Below are positions 5,793-8,247 of a stretch of DNA of 8,247 nt, piece by piece. Source of the DNA: an uncultured Eubacteriales bacterium (lineage in GTDB: Bacteria > Bacillota > Clostridia > Oscillospirales > CAG-382); contig USHI01000053.1 in the NCBI GenBank assembly GCA_900554405.1, forward strand, positions 1 through 8,247. The letters run 5' to 3'. How positions within the stretch are numbered: position 1 is the stretch's first letter; every line of letters begins with the position of its first letter. The notes under the pieces were generated by a model. That model did no database searches. It worked only from the letters and a program-made list of their open reading frames with translations, and was not told where the DNA came from. The position numbers and the translations under genes were made by a program.

Positions 5793-6557
5793 ATGGTCGT
5801 ATGCGTCCCCGTTGCAACGGTTTACAGGGAACCCGAGCTTGTGTCCGAGCAGGCAGACGAGCTTTTGTTCGGCGAGGAAGTCGAAATAATCGGCGAAAAA
5901 GGCGGATTCTGCCATATAAAAAGCGATTACGGATACGAAGGCTGGGTGATAAAGCAGGAGCTTTTCGAAAAGCTCCACGATGCCGCGTTCACCGTCACGG
6001 TTCCTTTTGCCGACCTGCACTTCGAAGGAAGCGATTTCCGCAAATGCCCGATAACGCTTCCGATGGGCGCAAGGATCGATGTGGGGTTTTCGGAAAGCGA
6101 GAAAAATTACGGCTTTGCCGTCCTGCCGAGCAAGCGGATATATTACATCCGCAAAAGCCATATCGCGCGCATAGATGCCGTAAAGGGCAAAAGCGAATCC
6201 GAACTGCGCGAAGCCATTGCCGCGACGGCTCTTAAATACCTCGGCGTACAGTACCGCTGGGGCGGGCGCAGCTTTTTCGGTGTGGATTGCTCCGGGCTGT
6301 GCTTCAACGCCTACCGTTTCAACGGCGTGAACATCTGGCGTGATGCCGATATCGACAGATCCCCGAACCTGCGAAGGATACCCTTGGAGGAAGCGAAAAC
6401 CGGCGATCTTGTATTCTTCAATCGCCATGTTGCCCTTTATCTGGGCGAAGGCGAGATAGTACACGCAAGCGCTTCGGCGGGATTTGTAAAACGCGAAAAG
6501 CTCTTCGAAAACGAAAATCTCATGAAAATCTACATTACTGTGGGAACACTATTCTGA
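5793..6557 (+). CDS. SH3b-NlpC/P60 (C40) peptidase without signal peptide
   Basis: A 254-residue peptidoglycan-peptide hydrolase. Two bacterial SH3-like segments (about 1-57, including 'GYEGWVIKQEL', and 65-130) precede an NlpC/P60 domain (about 138-250) with 'GVQYRWGGRS' (151-160), catalytic Cys166 in DCSG, 'TGDLVFF' (203-209), His212 in RHVALYLG and His224 in IVHAS. Such enzymes cut the gamma-D-Glu to diamino-acid bond. The protein opens directly with the SH3 fold and shows no signal peptide or membrane helix, so it probably acts in the cytoplasm, like YkfC or the B. sphaericus endopeptidase II, on recycled or spore-related muropeptides. The start at 5793 follows GGAGGTAA (5778-5785); an in-frame TTG at 5769 lies before that site and is unlikely. 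Its TGA overlaps the miaB ATG by one base, so the two are translationally coupled. It is divergent from pdaA. Confidence 0.88.
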   Translation: MVVCVPVATVYREPELVSEQADELLFGEEVEIIGEKGGFCHIKSDYGYEGWVIKQELFEKLHDAAFTVTVPFADLHFEGSDFRKCPITLPMGARIDVGFSESEKNYGFAVLPSKRIYYIRKSHIARIDAVKGKSESELREAIAATALKYLGVQYRWGGRSFFGVDCSGLCFNAYRFNGVNIWRDADIDRSPNLRRIPLEEAKTGDLVFFNRHVALYLGEGEIVHASASAGFVKREKLFENENLMKIYITVGTLF

Positions 6558-7948
6558 TGAACGATATTTTTGTGCCGCGTTCCGAGCTGGAACGCCAAAA
6601 AGAGATCGCCGTGTCGCTTCGTGCCGAAACGGAGGGCAAAAAGGCGTGCGTGATAACCTTCGGCTGCCAGCAGAACGAAAACGACAGCGAACGTATAGCC
6701 GGTCTGCTTGCCTTTTGCGGATACACCGTCACGCACGACAGCGGCGAAGCGGATGTGATAATCATCAACACCTGCGCGATACGCGAACACGCTGAAATAC
6801 GCGCGCTTTCCGAAGCAGGTCAGTTCAAAAAGCGCAAGGAGCTTGACCGCAGCCTGCGGATCGGGCTGTGCGGCTGCATGGCCCAGGGCGAACACCGCCG
6901 CGAGCAGATATATAAAAGCTACCCGTATGTCGATTTCGTATTCGGCACGGATATGCACCACAGACTGCCGGAAATAATCCGCGAAACGCTGCATTCCAAA
7001 AAGCGCGTCACCTTTGTCACCGAAAAGCCGCACGGTGATTTCGGCGTTATCGACGAAGGCATGCCCGTAAAGCGCGAAAGCAGCTACAAGGCGTGGGTTC
7101 CGATAATGTACGGCTGCAATAATTTCTGCACCTACTGCATTGTCCCCTATGCCCGCGGGCGCGAACGCTCCCGCCGCGGGGAGGATGTGCTCTCCGAGGT
7201 ACGCGGGCTTGTGGAAAGCGGATACCGCGATATAACGCTTTTGGGGCAGAATGTGAATTCCTATTCCGGAAGCGACGATTTTGCCGCGCTGTTACATAAA
7301 TGCGCCTCCATGGGCGGAGAATACAGAGTGCGGTTCATGACGAGCCACCCGAAGGATGCTTCGAGCAGACTTGTGGACGTTATCGCAAACGACGAAAATG
7401 TCGCAAAGCATTTCCACCTGCCGGTGCAATCCGGGAGCAACCGTATACTCGGGCTGATGAACCGCCGTTACACGCGGGAGCAATATATCGAAAAGGCGCT
7501 TGAAATAAAGGAAAAGGTGCCCGGCGTTTCGCTCACGACGGATATAATATGCGGTTTTCCGACCGAAACCGACGAGGATTTCGAGCAGACGCTTTCGCTT
7601 GTAAAGCAGGTCGGGTTCGACATGATTTACACCTTTATATATTCCCGCCGTGTCGGCACCGTTGCCGACAAAATGGAAGGTCAGATCCCGCGGGATATAA
7701 GCAATCAACGCTTCAAGGCGCTTTCCGAGCTCGAAAACGGGATCGCGGAGGAGCTTAATGCGCGCTTTATCGGCGAAACGGTGCGCGTGCTTTCCGACGG
7801 GCTGAACAAAAACGGCATTCCCTGCGGAAGAAGCACACAAAACAAGATAGTTACATTCGACAAGCCCGTTCCCGCGGGTGAATTTGCGGATGTGATAATA
7901 GATACGGCCGGCGGATACGCGCTTGCCGGAAGGATCAAGGAACAATAA
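6557..7948 (+). CDS. miaB: tRNA-2-methylthio-N6-isopentenyladenosine synthase MiaB
   Basis: A 463-residue radical-SAM methylthiotransferase that adds a methylthio group to i6A37 of tRNAs reading U-starting codons. The N-terminal UPF0004 domain (about 29-150) has the three cluster cysteines Cys37 (TFGCQQNEND), Cys73 (NTCAIREHAE) and Cys107 (GLCGCMAQG). The radical-SAM domain (about 175-400) has the CxxxCxxC set Cys187/Cys191/Cys194 followed by IVPYARGRERSR, 'LLGQNVNSY' (228-236) and 'HLPVQSGSNRIL' (287-298). A TRAM RNA-binding domain (about 401-463) ends the protein. 'GQNVNSY' and 'QNENDSE' favour MiaB over the relatives MtaB and RimO. It starts inside the stop codon of the P60 gene with only a weak GGGAA upstream, so it probably depends on coupling. 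A Ric-family gene follows 22 bases later, as in B. subtilis. Confidence 0.95.
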   Translation: MNDIFVPRSELERQKEIAVSLRAETEGKKACVITFGCQQNENDSERIAGLLAFCGYTVTHDSGEADVIIINTCAIREHAEIRALSEAGQFKKRKELDRSLRIGLCGCMAQGEHRREQIYKSYPYVDFVFGTDMHHRLPEIIRETLHSKKRVTFVTEKPHGDFGVIDEGMPVKRESSYKAWVPIMYGCNNFCTYCIVPYARGRERSRRGEDVLSEVRGLVESGYRDITLLGQNVNSYSGSDDFAALLHKCASMGGEYRVRFMTSHPKDASSRLVDVIANDENVAKHFHLPVQSGSNRILGLMNRRYTREQYIEKALEIKEKVPGVSLTTDIICGFPTETDEDFEQTLSLVKQVGFDMIYTFIYSRRVGTVADKMEGQIPRDISNQRFKALSELENGIAEELNARFIGETVRVLSDGLNKNGIPCGRSTQNKIVTFDKPVPAGEFADVIIDTAGGYALAGRIKEQ

Positions 7949-7970
7949 ACCGAAAGGAACATCAAAGAAA

Positions 7971-8247
7971 ATGACAGAACAGATGAAAAACGCCATAACG
8001 GCATTCACCACGGAGCTGGAAAAGAGCGAAGAGCTTGCCGCATACAGGGTGGCAAAGGCAAAATACGATGCCGACAGCGAGCTTAAAGCGCTGATAAACG
8101 AATACAACGTCCAGGCGGCCGTGCTTGAACAGGAGGGCAAAAAATCCGAAGCCGAGCGCGACAAAACGCTTATCGACAGCGTTTCCGCAAGGCTGCGTGC
8201 AGTTTATGACGAGATCGGCAGGAGCGAAACGCTTGCCGAAATGCGCG
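7971..8247 (+). CDS. YlbF/YmcA (Ric) family protein, 3' end outside window
   Basis: The first 92 residues of a small, highly charged, helical protein. 'FTTELEKSEELAAYRVAKAKYDAD' (split at 12-35), 'LKALINEYN' (38-46) and 'ARLRAVYDEIGRSETLAEM' match the YlbF/YmcA family: an N-terminal helix with 'SEE..aY', a middle 'Li.eYn' helix and a later 'vy.ei...e.l' helix. In B. subtilis ymcA (ricA) sits directly after miaB, and RicA, RicF and RicT form a cluster-bearing complex that guides RNase Y processing, biofilm formation, competence and sporulation. The location suggests the RicA member, but RicA and RicF cannot be separated without the C terminus, so no symbol is given. AAAGGA (7953-7958) lies 12 bases before the ATG, longer than usual; Met5 (7983) is a less likely alternative. 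Confidence 0.75.
   Translation, partial: MTEQMKNAITAFTTELEKSEELAAYRVAKAKYDADSELKALINEYNVQAAVLEQEGKKSEAERDKTLIDSVSARLRAVYDEIGRSETLAEMR

Noticed and set aside
5706..6464. In-frame upstream extension of pdaA (open to 6464 on the - strand)
   Set aside because: The extension lies antisense to the NlpC/P60 gene, while a signal peptide and a well-placed AAAGGAG support the start at 5705.

Overview
The window looks like chromosome from a spore-forming, Gram-positive member of the Clostridia/Firmicutes, with moderately high GC. This rests on content: an intact mother-cell sporulation sigma factor (SigK), a PdaA-type spore-cortex muramic acid deacetylase, a lipoprotein solute-binding protein, a sortase-type cell-wall sorting signal, purine-rich Shine-Dalgarno sites (GGAGG, AAAGGAG) at most starts, and a miaB gene followed by a YlbF/YmcA (Ric) family gene, as in Bacillus subtilis. 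Species cannot be named from the sequence. Frequent use of ATA for isoleucine is a compositional trait shared by all the genes, so nothing looks recently transferred.

Layout, left to right. (1) 1-321, + strand: the C-terminal end of an MFS transporter, closed by a bidirectional hairpin terminator (334-364) shared with the converging next gene. (2) 381-2761, - strand: two exported surface proteins. One is a solute-binding lipoprotein with an EF-hand-like loop, which has its own good sigma-A-type promoter (1894-1922). Upstream of it is a small discoidin-like (F5/8 type C) protein ending in a TPQTGD sorting signal. A 13-bp perfect inverted repeat lies between them. (3) 2879-3565, +: sigK, divergent from the surface-protein gene. 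(4) 3639-4835, +: an RlmI-type rRNA methyltransferase with a promoter tucked against the sigK stop codon and a strong terminator after it. (5) 4926-5705, -: pdaA. (6) 5793-8247, +: a run of three genes, namely an SH3b + NlpC/P60 peptidase without a signal peptide, miaB (1-bp overlap with it), and a YlbF/YmcA family gene cut by the window edge.

How they fit together. sigK and pdaA serve late sporulation: SigK drives mother-cell transcription and PdaA starts muramic-delta-lactam formation in cortex peptidoglycan. The apparently cytoplasmic P60 peptidase, divergent from pdaA, is probably a muropeptide-processing enzyme and resembles in layout the cytoplasmic gamma-D-glutamyl-diamino-acid endopeptidases of bacilli. 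miaB and the Ric-family gene form a tRNA-modification/RNA-processing pair. The surface proteins at the left look like nutrient capture and wall-attached carbohydrate binding, but their ligands cannot be read from sequence.

No gene-free stretch exceeds about 150 bases. No rRNA, tRNA, CRISPR array, insertion sequence or phage gene was seen. I found no convincing new multi-gene system. The most interesting loose ends are a well-formed promoter pointing antisense into pdaA, the U-tract-less inverted repeat after the sorted surface protein, and the coupling of a P60 peptidase to miaB.
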